Of a stretch of DNA of 64,000 nucleotides, positions 57,401 through 64,000 are shown one piece after another. This DNA comes from Hymenobacter piscis. GTDB lineage: Bacteria; Bacteroidota; Bacteroidia; Cytophagales; Hymenobacteraceae. Location of the stretch: assembly GCF_018760735.1 (NCBI RefSeq), contig NZ_JAHHZN010000004.1:62001-126000 (forward strand), in the 5' to 3' direction. Numbering within the stretch: the first letter of the stretch is position 1; every line of letters begins with the position of its first letter. The notes below the pieces were generated by a model. That model ran no database searches. It had not been told where the DNA came from and saw only the letters and a list, made by a program, of their open reading frames with translations. The translations under genes and the position numbers were made by a program.

Positions 57401-59411
57401 CCTCGGTGCCGGCCAGCGCCTGCCGCCGCCGCTTCAGCGCCGCCCGAATCTGATTGAAGCGGGCGTACACCGTCGAGATGTTGTCGATGATGGCCGTGGT
57501 CTGGGTGGGGTCGGGGATGGGCAGGTTGCTCACCACCTCAATCAGCAGCTCCAGCTCCTGGGCCACGGCGGCGGTTTCCTGCTCGCGCTGGTCGGCCTCA
57601 ATGGTTTTCTGCACCTGCTCCACGCCGTCGGCAATGGCCTGCACGCGCTGGGAGTAGGGCAGGAGGGCATCGGGCCGGAGCAGGAAGTCCACGGTTTGCA
57701 GCGCCACTTCCTTGCTCAGCGCCTCCAGGTCCTGGGCGTGCTTTTCCACGGCTGGCAGCTCCACGTAGCGCAGCTCCTTCAGCGAAATAACCTCGCCCCG
57801 CACCCCGCGCAGCTCGCCCAGCTGCTGCACAAACTCCGTGACGGTATCGGGGGCCGAGCGGCGGATACGGCCGGTCAGGTCGGCGGCTTTCTGGAACACG
57901 GCGGCCGTTTGCTGGGCCGTGTTCTTGCGCAGGCTCTGCACCTTCTCAAACTCCTCCACGGCCGCCGTGGCCGTCTGGCGGATTTCGGCCAGGGGCTCGG
58001 CCAGGGCCTGGGCCGCGGGCTCGCGCAGCCAGTGGTAGGCGTCGGTGAGGGCGGTGGTCTGGCGGATCAGGTCGAGGTAGAGGCCGGCGTAGGAGTCATC
58101 CTTGCCGGCCAGGGTCAGGACTTCCTGCACCTCGCTCATGGCCCGTACAATCTCCTTGTTGCCCAGCTTGTAGAGGTAGGAATCGGAGGTGACGGGCAGC
58201 TGGAAATCGGGGGCGGTGTAGGGTGTCTGCCAGATCTGCACGGCGTGGTGCTTCTTGGGCTCGTCGTCGGCGCGGAAGTAGCACAGCTCCCCGTTCTCAA
58301 ACAGCGCGTAGCCGTGGCACACGATGGGGTTGTCCACGCGCTGGGCAATGCGGTTGTAGCTCAGCAGCAGGTAGGTGCCGTGGTCCTTGTTGAAGAACAC
58401 GTACAGGAAATCCTCCCCGTTCGGCGACACCACGCGCTTCTCAAACAGCATCTCGCGCAGGCCGTTGTCGAAGAGCTTGTTGTCGCCGGTTTGCAGGTAG
58501 AAGCCGTGGGGGAAGATGAGGCCCTGGCCGTCGGGCAGCAGCACGCAGGCATCGGCCAGGGCGTCGAGGCGCTGGGCGGTTTTGAGCCGGTGGTTGAAGA
58601 TGAAGTACCGATACTGCTGCTCCTGGTAGGGTCGGATTTTCAGCAGAATCAGGTTGCCGACTACCGCATAGTAGATTTCCGAGTCGTCGAGGGTCTGGTC
58701 CTTGTCGTCCACCGGCTCGCTCAGAATGCCCTGGCCGGTGCTGGTGTTGTCCTCGACTTTGATGGTCAAATCACCGCCCACAGTTTCCACGAACACCTTG
58801 TCCTCGATGCTGATGTGGGGGTGCTTGCCGCCGCGCTGCATGTCGCGGGTGGCGCGCTTCCACTGGAACTCGTGTTGGGGCGGGAAAGTGTACTCGTGGT
58901 CGGAGCGGTTGTCGAGGTAGCTCAGCGTGTCGCCCTGGATGAGCCACTTAAACGTCTTCACATCAGAACTGCCCCGGCCCACCCGAAACACCATGAACAG
59001 GTGCACGCCGATGACGGCGAACTTCACGAACTGGGTGTTTTTGTAGTAGCGGTAGAGGTTGCGGAACTCCTCCAGAAACTGCGGGTTCTGCAGCATCTCC
59101 AGCCCCAGCGGCCGGAAGTCGTGCCCGGCGTACTCGTACACCCCAAACACGTCGGCCAGATCGGGCTCGGCCTTCAGCCCCAGCACCACGTTGTACCCGA
59201 AGATGAACCGCTGGCCCACCGGCACCATGTCCCAGGCCACGCAGTTGTTTTCGGTGCTGATGCGGCCGGTGCCTAGCAGGCGCGTATCCACGGCCCCGAA
59301 CACCTGCTTGCGCTCGGTATTCAGCTTGTCGAGGCGCTGGCGCAGGTCGGTGCTGCTTTTGAGCAGGCGGTTGCGCAGGATTTCGTAGGTGCCGGTTTCG
59401 AGTTGGTTCAT
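54402..59411 (-). CDS. Very large AAA+ 'DNA repair ATPase' of a flotillin-linked operon
   Basis: 1,669 aa. An N-terminal beta-propeller-like 'DNA repair ATPase' domain (about 1-420; NCVAWDMVPVGQRFIFGYNV), long coiled coils (about 430-860), a middle helical part, and a C-terminal MoxR-like AAA+ domain (about 1290-1560) with Walker A PPGYGKTTL (about 1318), Walker B VMIYVDDIQHCHPEF (about 1382) and VAVVMAGNPYTESGDVFQLP. Residues about 1127-1170 and 1205-1223 are translated intergenic-type repeats. Such ATPases recur next to YqiJ, flotillin and PH-like genes. It is the last gene of the run, and a fragment of its 3' end lies downstream. Confidence 0.88.
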   Translation of the reverse strand: MNQLETGTYEILRNRLLKSSTDLRQRLDKLNTERKQVFGAVDTRLLGTGRISTENNCVAWDMVPVGQRFIFGYNVVLGLKAEPDLADVFGVYEYAGHDFRPLGLEMLQNPQFLEEFRNLYRYYKNTQFVKFAVIGVHLFMVFRVGRGSSDVKTFKWLIQGDTLSYLDNRSDHEYTFPPQHEFQWKRATRDMQRGGKHPHISIEDKVFVETVGGDLTIKVEDNTSTGQGILSEPVDDKDQTLDDSEIYYAVVGNLILLKIRPYQEQQYRYFIFNHRLKTAQRLDALADACVLLPDGQGLIFPHGFYLQTGDNKLFDNGLREMLFEKRVVSPNGEDFLYVFFNKDHGTYLLLSYNRIAQRVDNPIVCHGYALFENGELCYFRADDEPKKHHAVQIWQTPYTAPDFQLPVTSDSYLYKLGNKEIVRAMSEVQEVLTLAGKDDSYAGLYLDLIRQTTALTDAYHWLREPAAQALAEPLAEIRQTATAAVEEFEKVQSLRKNTAQQTAAVFQKAADLTGRIRRSAPDTVTEFVQQLGELRGVRGEVISLKELRYVELPAVEKHAQDLEALSKEVALQTVDFLLRPDALLPYSQRVQAIADGVEQVQKTIEADQREQETAAVAQELELLIEVVSNLPIPDPTQTTAIIDNISTVYARFNQIRAALKRRRQALAGTEAQAEFTAQLKLLEQALTNYLDLADTPAKCDEYLTKLMVQLEELEGKFPDFDQFIEQLTTRREQVVEAFESKKTALVAARNQRATALLQSAERLLKAVQSRVSRLESVADINGYFAADVMVEKVRQTAQDLLSLGDSVKADDVQSRLKTLRENAVRQLRDRADLFADGGQTLKFGTHAFTVNTQPLELTVVLRDGDLHYHLTGTNFFQKITDPALLASRPVWEQTVVSENQDVYRAEFLAWRILQAAQHPAPANPEAGRPAVLSVPELTHLSPAELLTYVQQFMAARYQEGYLKGVHDHDAALLLTALVRLTRTADLLRYPADTRAAAALYWLRFADPDQRAHWERQLQGIGVLLQVFPDSQEFDQLKAELQAAVETFAAQTGLFTPAQVQEAGDYLFHELTHTGSFIISHEATDLHQQFQKQLQDRHATDLFQQSIDQLHDQPVAQFQLVRQWVQAAKPHPPTPSPVGRGSQTTLQTKEQGTVLQDAPLPTGEGPGVGSTGLALETAVLLLTHTFDPARVVHTPTTETLTGFQGTHPRIITTNNGQLTTNNYTLNFPDFRRRLLHYDRATVAQFEQFQETKKQLLARAAEDLRLEDFRPRVLTSFVRNQLIDKVYLPLIGANLAKQIGTAGEGKRTDLMGLLLLISPPGYGKTTLMEYVANRLGLIFMKINGPAIGHAVTSVDPAQAPNAGARQELEKLNLAFEMGDNVMIYVDDIQHCHPEFLQKFISLCDAQRKIEGVYQGRARTYDFRGRKVAVVMAGNPYTESGDVFQLPDMLANRADIYNLGDILTAGSEDAFRLSYLENALTSNTALARLATQSPQDVPALIRLAETGQQDGLSFEGNHSPEELTEYVAVLGQLLRLRDVVARVNAAYIASAAQADAYRTEPPFKLQGSYRNMNKLAEKVRPVMNDQEITDLLAAHYESEAQTLTSATEANLLKLRELLGWQTPEQAARWQQIKQTYLDNLRHSGPAQLLQMLEKLENIAGGLSGIREALKRK
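55745..55795. repeat. Heptamer (GTTGTTGG/GTTAGTTGTCC) repeat inside the ATPase coding sequence
   Basis: GTAGTTGTTGGTTGTTAGTT then GTCCGTTGTTGG is the same kind of sequence as the intergenic heptamer spacers. It is read in frame as ITTNNGQLTTNNYTLN on the minus strand. Confidence 0.75.
55900..56030. repeat. CCCCACCCCC palindromic repeat inside the ATPase coding sequence
   Basis: Two facing arms (CCCACCCCCGGCCCCTCCCC...GGGGAGGGG and CCCTCCCCACCGGGGAGGGG) with a unique centre. It is translated in frame as PHPPTPSPVGRGS...DAPLPTGEGPGVGSTG on the minus strand, without stops. Confidence 0.8.
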
Positions 59412-59434
59412 CGGTTAGTGGCCTAGCTCTAGTC

Positions 59435-59478
59435 GCCTCACCCCAACCCCTCTCCGGAAAAGGAGAGGGGCTCTAGTT
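59435..59478. repeat. CGCCTCACCCC palindromic repeat, left copy flanking the inserted gene
   Basis: CTAGTCGCCTCACCCCAACCCCTCTCC-GGAAAA-GGAGAGGGG; the complement of the copy at 60255-60303, including the outer CTCTAGTCGCC. Confidence 0.8.
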
Positions 59479-59561
59479 GTAGCTTTTCAGAGGTAGTAGT
59501 TAGGTCTAAAAACTGTTTCCTTTCCTCAACAGTAGCCAGGAAAGCTGCTTGTTAATGGGAC

Positions 59562-60242
59562 TTAGAAATTTGAGTGGGACTCGTACTTTCGGATGCGTAA
59601 TACCTCCCCGGTGTGCGCGTTTAAAACGATTTTCCTCATGTCTGATGCGAAATCGGTTTTGCGTTGGCGCACGGTCATTATCCACCTCATAATGCCCAAT
59701 TCAGGCGCATAACTCAGCTCGGAGTAAACATCTTCAGGCCGGGTGTTTTTGCGAACTACTCGTTTCCGCTTCGCAATTTGAAGCGCTGCGCTTCTGGAAA
59801 TCCAATTGGTTCTTTCCGGATACCGGCGTACATCCGGTAAGGTGAGGGCGTTGATCGGCTGGCCCCATCTGTCAAGCCCTATCTGCGCAATAGCGCCCTG
59901 GAAAGTGAAGCAGAGATAATAGCTGCATATGTTCCATTTGTAGTTGTTAGGCCGTTTCAGCACGCTGTCTACGTCAACTACACGTCCTTCAAGAAACCTG
60001 ACTCGCGAGTAGGCAGATTCGCCTAAGCGGTCTTTTATGTACGAGTCCAGCTTATAGCGGACATTGTCAGGCAGCTCGCTCAGCGAGGCAACCGTTTTTG
60101 AAGGTGAAATAAATGGTCCACAATAGAGTGAGGCAATGACGGTGCTATCCTCTGCTGAGTTAGCGGTGTAGTTTTGCGCACTGACACTATACGCTCTTAA
60201 TACTGCTAACAGTAGTGCAGCCCAAAATCGAAAACACGCCAT
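59562..60242 (-). CDS. Secreted hypothetical protein inserted between flotillin and ATPase genes
   Basis: 226 aa with a signal peptide (about 1-23, ending YSVSAQ). The mature part has no known domain; it ends with FASDMRKIVLNAHTGEVLRI, a PepSY-like strand pattern. Codon use is less GC-rich than both neighbours, and the gene is bracketed by facing copies of the same palindromic repeat (59435-59478 and 60255-60303), which suggests insertion of a cassette into the operon. A role in the membrane system is doubtful. Confidence 0.65.
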   Translation of the reverse strand: MACFRFWAALLLAVLRAYSVSAQNYTANSAEDSTVIASLYCGPFISPSKTVASLSELPDNVRYKLDSYIKDRLGESAYSRVRFLEGRVVDVDSVLKRPNNYKWNICSYYLCFTFQGAIAQIGLDRWGQPINALTLPDVRRYPERTNWISRSAALQIAKRKRVVRKNTRPEDVYSELSYAPELGIMRWIMTVRQRKTDFASDMRKIVLNAHTGEVLRIRKYESHSNF

Positions 60243-60254
60243 AAAAACTAGAAG

Positions 60255-60303
60255 CTAGTTCCCCCTCTCCTTTTCGGAGAGGGGGTTAGGGGGTGAGGCG
60301 ACT
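60255..60303. repeat. CGCCTCACCCC palindromic repeat, right (inverted) copy
   Basis: CCCCCTCTCC-TTTTC-GGAGAGGGGG followed by TTAGGGGGTGAGGCGACTAGAGG. It faces the copy at 59435-59478 and ends 6 bases before the flotillin stop. Confidence 0.8.
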
Positions 60304-60308
60304 AGAGG

Positions 60309-62468
60309 TTACAGCAGCCGCGCCGGCTTATCCCCGATACCCAGGGCCACAGCCGTGCCGGCCAGCTGCGTGATGGTGGCGCGGGTGGCGTCGTCGCCGG
60401 CCTGGTTCATCATCTTCAGCAGCAGGGCCGAGACGCTCAGGTTCTTCATGTCCTCCGAGCTCAGGCCGAACTGGTCCACGAAACGGCGCAGGTTGGCTTT
60501 GAAGTCGCCGCCGCCGTCCGGGGAGAAGAAGGCGTCCTTCACGGTGCCCAGCACTTCGGAGTTGTGCACCGTGCGGTCAATCATCTTGCCCTTGGTGATG
60601 GAGCCGATGATCTGGTCGAAGAACATGGTTTCGCCGCCCACGATGTCGATTTTGGCGGCTTTGAGGGCCTCACCGATAACGCCGGCCTGGGAGGCGGCAA
60701 TGTCCTTCTGGATGTTGATCTGGGCCAGCTCCACCGACTTGTCCTTGTCGAGGCGCAGCTTGAACTCCTCGTGGTCTTTGCCCACGCCGTCGAGCTTCTT
60801 CATGGCGTCGGCCTTGGCCTCGATGCCCTTGGCTTCCACCGCGAATTTCTGCTCCGATACGGCGGCTTCGGCCAAGCCCTTCTTCTGGTCGGCGGCGGCG
60901 CGGAACTGGATGATGTCGGCGTCGGCCTGGCCTTTCTCGCGGTTTACTTTGGCGGCTACCAGACCCAGCTTCTCGTCGGCTTCGGCCTGGGCGCCGGCTT
61001 TGGCCTGGATGGCCTGGGCCTCGGCGGCGGCGGTGAGCTGGAGCACGGCGGCCTCGGTTTCGCCTTCCTTCTGGCGGGCAGTGGCTTTGGCCTGCATCAC
61101 CTGGGCTTCGGCCAGGCCCACGGCCGTGGCTTTGCTGGCTTCGGCTTCGGCCAGGGTGCGGATGGCCTGACCCTTGAACTCGGCGGCAGCTTTTTCGGCT
61201 TCGGCATCAATGAGGGCCTGCCTGGCGCGGAACTCGGCGGCCTGGCGCTCCATGTCGGCCGAGCCCACCATGCTCACGGTGGCGGCTTCAGTTTCCTGGC
61301 GGGCAGCGGTCAGGGCCACCAGCTTGTCGCGCTCGGCCTGGGCCTGGGCGCGGGTGTCCTTGATTTTTTCTTCCTCAACCACTGTGGCTTTTTCCACCGT
61401 GATTCGCTCCCGGATGATGGTCTGAATGTTCTTCTTTTCTTCCTCCAGCGCCTTTTCCTTTTCAATCTGGGCCAGGGCCACAATCCGCTCCCGCTCGTTG
61501 GCTTCCAGGGCCTGGGCCTGGGCTACGCGCTCGGTTTCCACGGCGTCGGTGCGCTGCTTGTTGCGCTCGGCCACCAGCACCTGCCGGTCGCGGTTCTGCT
61601 CGGCAATGCGCACTTCCTCCTCGGTGGCAATGCGCGCCTTTTCCGATTTCAGGGTTTCTTCCTGCTGCACCTTGGCCGCCTCGGCGTTTTCGCGGGCCTT
61701 GATGTTGGCAATTTCGCGCTTCTGCTTTTCCTGGTTTTCAATCAGCTGCTTTTCGAGCTGCAGAATGGTTTCCTGGGCCTCCACGTCCTGCTTCTTGATG
61801 GTTTTCTGCTTTTCGCGCTCAATGGAGTTAGCCTGGATTTTCTGCTCCGAGGTCAGAGCAATAATCTTCTTGATGCCCTCGGCATCGAGAATGTTGTCCT
61901 GGTTGAGGGCCGTGAGCGGGGTTTGCTCCAGGTAGTCGATGGCGCAGTCGTCGAGCACGTAGCCGTTGAGGTCGGTGCCGATGATGCGCAGGATTTCCTG
62001 CTTGAACTGCTCGCGGGAGTTGTAGAGCTCAATGAAATCGAAGTGCTTGCCCACGGTTTTGAGGGCTTCCGAGAACTTGGCGTCGAAGAGGTTTTCCAGG
62101 GCGGCCGGGTCGGAGGCGCGGTGCGCCCCGATGCTCTGGGCCACGTTGAGCACGTCGTCGTGGGTTTTGTTGACGCGCACGAAGAAGTTCACCTTCACGT
62201 CGGCCCGCAGGTTGTCTTTGCACACCAGCCCCTCGGAGCCGGCCCGCTGGATGATGATGGTTTTGAGCTTGATGTCCATCACCTCCAGCTTGTGCAGCAC
62301 CGGCACGATGAAGATGCCGCTGAACGAGACCTTGGTTTCGCCCATGCCCGTGCGTACCAAGGCCTCGCCCTGCACGGCCTTTTTGTACATGCGGGCCACA
62401 ATGGCAATAAAGCCCAGCAGCAGCACCGCCACGATGACCAGCACCGCGAGAGAAAGTTGTTCGATCAT
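60309..62468 (-). CDS. Flotillin (SPFH / band 7, YqiK-type)
   Basis: 719 aa. One transmembrane helix at the start (MIEQLSLAVLVIVAVLLLGF), an SPFH domain (about 30-200; SFSGIFIVPVLHKLEVMDIK, NVAQSIGAHRASDPAALENL), a long Ala/Glu/Lys-rich coiled coil (about 215-580) with repeated AEA/KAEADE heptads, and a C-terminal helical part. Flotillins form membrane-scaffold rings that order lipids and proteins. It resembles YqiK, whose partner YqiJ is an OB-fold membrane protein like the one encoded at 63238-63903. It is separated from the ATPase by the inserted gene. Confidence 0.93.
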   Translation of the reverse strand: MIEQLSLAVLVIVAVLLLGFIAIVARMYKKAVQGEALVRTGMGETKVSFSGIFIVPVLHKLEVMDIKLKTIIIQRAGSEGLVCKDNLRADVKVNFFVRVNKTHDDVLNVAQSIGAHRASDPAALENLFDAKFSEALKTVGKHFDFIELYNSREQFKQEILRIIGTDLNGYVLDDCAIDYLEQTPLTALNQDNILDAEGIKKIIALTSEQKIQANSIEREKQKTIKKQDVEAQETILQLEKQLIENQEKQKREIANIKARENAEAAKVQQEETLKSEKARIATEEEVRIAEQNRDRQVLVAERNKQRTDAVETERVAQAQALEANERERIVALAQIEKEKALEEEKKNIQTIIRERITVEKATVVEEEKIKDTRAQAQAERDKLVALTAARQETEAATVSMVGSADMERQAAEFRARQALIDAEAEKAAAEFKGQAIRTLAEAEASKATAVGLAEAQVMQAKATARQKEGETEAAVLQLTAAAEAQAIQAKAGAQAEADEKLGLVAAKVNREKGQADADIIQFRAAADQKKGLAEAAVSEQKFAVEAKGIEAKADAMKKLDGVGKDHEEFKLRLDKDKSVELAQINIQKDIAASQAGVIGEALKAAKIDIVGGETMFFDQIIGSITKGKMIDRTVHNSEVLGTVKDAFFSPDGGGDFKANLRRFVDQFGLSSEDMKNLSVSALLLKMMNQAGDDATRATITQLAGTAVALGIGDKPARLL

Positions 62469-62662
62469 GAAGGTAAGGAGTAGAGGTTTTTTCAGAAGAG
62501 AAGGAGATGGCGCGGCACGAAGCCGGAGCAGGGAAAAAGCGGGAAACGGGACCCCCCACCGGGCAGCGGCCGGGCGCGGCAGACCGGGCGGGCCGGGCGC
62601 AGGAGGCCGGGCGCGGCGTTACCGCGGCGGGTACCCGGCCGGAAACAGGAGGGGGGCGGCGC

Positions 62663-62776
62663 TCAGGACAGAAGCCAGTCGGCCAGCCAGTTGAAGAAGT
62701 CGGCCAGCAGGCCATCGAGCAGGGCCTCGCCCAGCCAGTGCAGGGCTTTGGCTACCAGTTGCAGGAGCTTATTCAT
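62663..62776 (-). CDS. 37-aa amphipathic small protein in the flotillin operon
   Basis: MNKLLQLVAKALHWLGEALL, then DGLLADFFNWLADWLLS. Its ATG overlaps the stop of the PH-like gene (shared ATGAATAA), the classic sign of translational coupling. The sequence is one amphipathic helix rich in Leu and Trp, suited to lying on the membrane. No homology is recognised. It lies 194 bases before the flotillin start. Confidence 0.65.
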   Translation of the reverse strand: MNKLLQLVAKALHWLGEALLDGLLADFFNWLADWLLS

Positions 62777-63176
62777 AGCGGATAGCCGGATTGAGGGCCC
62801 GCAGCGCCGCCAGCAGCCCGGCTTTGTCGGCCGGCGAAATCAGCACGGCATCAGAAGTGCCGTAACGCACCCGGAGCCGGTCCAGGGACAGGGCGGGCGA
62901 GCTGAGCGGGTTGTGGGTAGTTGTGATAGACGTAATGGTGGTCACCGGCACCTGCCACACCATGGGCCCCGACACAATGCGCAGGTTTTGTTGGTCGGGC
63001 TGCACCTCGTAATAGGTGTAGCGCAGCAGCCAATAGAAGATGCCAAGTACCGTCAGGCTCGTCAGCACCTGCGGCCATACCTGCTTAACTGCCGCGTAAA
63101 TGCCCTGACCCAACAAAAATGCGATAATTGGCCCGAACAGCCACCAGCTGACTTTGGAAGGAAATATCTGGCTCAT
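62769..63176 (-). CDS. Bacterial PH-like domain membrane protein
   Basis: 135 aa from the ATG at 63176 (MSQIFPSKVSWWLFGPIIAF); the longer upstream frame is not credible. Two transmembrane helices (about 12-30 and 36-54), then a bacterial PH-like fold (about 55-130) with LRIVSGPMVWQVPVTTITSI and LSLDRLRVRYGTSDAVLISP. Such domains are thought to bind lipids or proteins at the membrane. It lies 61 bases after the YqiJ-like gene, and its stop overlaps the next small ORF. Confidence 0.85.
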   Translation of the reverse strand: MSQIFPSKVSWWLFGPIIAFLLGQGIYAAVKQVWPQVLTSLTVLGIFYWLLRYTYYEVQPDQQNLRIVSGPMVWQVPVTTITSITTTHNPLSSPALSLDRLRVRYGTSDAVLISPADKAGLLAALRALNPAIRYE

Positions 63177-63237
63177 AAAAGTAGAATAGGCAGCGGGGAA
63201 GGAAAGGTAGGAAGATTTCGGGAAGCCGCAAGACCGG

Positions 63238-63903
63238 TTAACGGTCGAGCTCGAAGGGCTCCACCAGGTAGCAGCGGCGGTGCGCATCGTAGTCGAGGAT
63301 GAGGGCCGTATCGCCCTTGCGCAGCTCGGCGGTGGGGGAGGCGGCGCGCACCGTGAGCACGAGCGGAGAACCGTTGCGGAGCCGCACGCTGGCCTGGCCC
63401 AGGTGGGTGTGGGTGGCGGGCAGCAGCAGGGTACACACCTTACCCAGGGGCGAAGCGCCGGCATCGGCGTCGCGGTCCAGGGCCGCAAATACCCGTACGA
63501 AGGGCGTGGTCAGGACCTTGGCGGCCAGCAGGCTGGCCAGCAGCAGGGGCACCAGCAGCACCGCGCCCAGCAGCAGGGTTTCGTTGCCGAGGTAGTAGTT
63601 GAGCAGGATGCTGCCCACCCACCAGGGCAGGGCCAGCAAACTCACGAACACCATCAGCGGCACCCGGCCCAGGTTGAAAAAGGCCAGGGCGTGGTTGAGA
63701 AACGAAACGCCCGCTTCGCCCGCGTGCAGGCCCGGGTGGCCGTCAACGGCATCGACATCGACCCCCGTGGCCACTTCCAGGTCCAGGGATTTGAAGTCAA
63801 TCAGCCCCAGAATAACCGTCAGCCAGTACAGCAGCACGAACACCAGCAGGCCGGTGGGTAGCAGGTTGGGCGGGGCGACGGCCGCGTGCAGCAACTCATT
63901 CAT
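63238..63903 (-). CDS. YqiJ-like OB-fold membrane protein, flotillin partner
   Basis: 221 aa from the ATG at 63903 (MNELLHAAVAPPNLLPTGLL). Three or four transmembrane helices (about 15-35, 75-100, 110-140) and a C-terminal OB-fold/NfeD-like domain (about 145-221; LGKVCTLLLPATHTHLGQAS, DTALILDYDAHRRCYLVEPF). YqiJ/NfeD proteins accompany flotillins and probably anchor them. First gene of the minus-strand run visible in the window; the 97 bases upstream, to the window edge, likely hold the promoter. Confidence 0.87.
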   Translation of the reverse strand: MNELLHAAVAPPNLLPTGLLVFVLLYWLTVILGLIDFKSLDLEVATGVDVDAVDGHPGLHAGEAGVSFLNHALAFFNLGRVPLMVFVSLLALPWWVGSILLNYYLGNETLLLGAVLLVPLLLASLLAAKVLTTPFVRVFAALDRDADAGASPLGKVCTLLLPATHTHLGQASVRLRNGSPLVLTVRAASPTAELRKGDTALILDYDAHRRCYLVEPFELDR

Positions 63904-64000
63904 GGGCAAGAAGGCTAGCGGCGGAAAGATAGAGTAGAGTGGGGGCGGGAGCAGGCGCCTAAGGGCGGTTGGCAGTCGGGTTCTGACAGCGGTGGTAGCG

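Noticed and set aside
62469..62715. Minus-strand frame running from the 37-aa gene into flotillin
   Set aside because: Arg/Pro/Gly-rich and in a different frame from flotillin; the gap is better read as untranslated spacer.
1..64000. Complete insertion sequence
   Set aside because: No transposase domain or IS-type ends with flanking target duplication could be recognised; only small palindromic or tandem elements are present.

Overview
The window looks like chromosome of a high-GC member of the Bacteroidota, most probably Hymenobacter or a close relative. The evidence is a 1,581-aa secreted protein with a C-terminal type IX secretion (por) sorting domain, promoters of the TTTG / TAnnTTTG type, weak Shine-Dalgarno sites, FAS1 and ricin/PD40/OmpA envelope proteins, and DUF4178, PhoH and HscB sequences typical of that group. 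The genus is an inference from protein style; no 16S rRNA gene is present.

Layout. 0-6.9 kb: end of an amino-acid permease, a DUF2945 protein, an orphan NarL-type response regulator, a ricin/PD40/OmpA protein and small unknowns. 7-17.2 kb, minus strand: envelope proteins, then a six-gene run (SpeD homologue, DUF4178, a small membrane protein, DUF350, membrane-fused SpeE, Tat-signal FAD oxidoreductase) that looks like a membrane-linked polyamine-type module, preceded by an alpha/beta hydrolase that has lost its nucleophile serine. 17.3-26.3 kb: FAS1 lipoprotein and a divergent outer-membrane protein around a 17-bp inverted repeat, aspartate ammonia-lyase, and the giant T9SS adhesin. 26.8-34.2 kb: tRNA-Leu(CAA), HscB, a small monooxygenase, SAM hydroxide adenosyltransferase, PhoH, GNAT, ComEC, enoyl-CoA hydratase. 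34.4-42.6 kb: RecE-like nuclease, asnA, DUF3140, universal stress protein, amine oxidase, SelO, MsrB. 42.8-49.3 kb: short UvrA, an RsbQ-like hydrolase overlapping a PAS histidine kinase, small unknowns, PurU. 49.5-54.4 kb is accessory: a 21-bp minisatellite, an AT-rich DUF262-HEPN pair with a frameshift, a decayed copy of the 3' end of the neighbouring ATPase gene, and a block of palindromic repeats. 54.4-63.9 kb, minus strand: a stress-type membrane operon (OB-fold YqiJ-like protein, PH-like protein, a 37-aa peptide, flotillin, an inserted secreted protein, a 1,669-aa AAA+ 'DNA repair ATPase').

The most notable regulatory find lies in front of asnA (asparagine synthetase). A 31-aa leader peptide with seven Asn codons is followed by an intrinsic terminator, with a competing antiterminator and a protector stem, i.e. 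a classic ribosome-mediated attenuator apparently tuned to Asn-tRNA charging. A second terminator-like hairpin stands just before asnA.

A second theme is repeats. Short tandem 7-8-bp repeats, different in sequence from place to place, fill gaps almost exactly from one gene's stop codon to the next gene's start, often around a palindromic core. Other REP/MITE-like palindromes flank an inserted gene and are even read through in frame inside the large ATPase.
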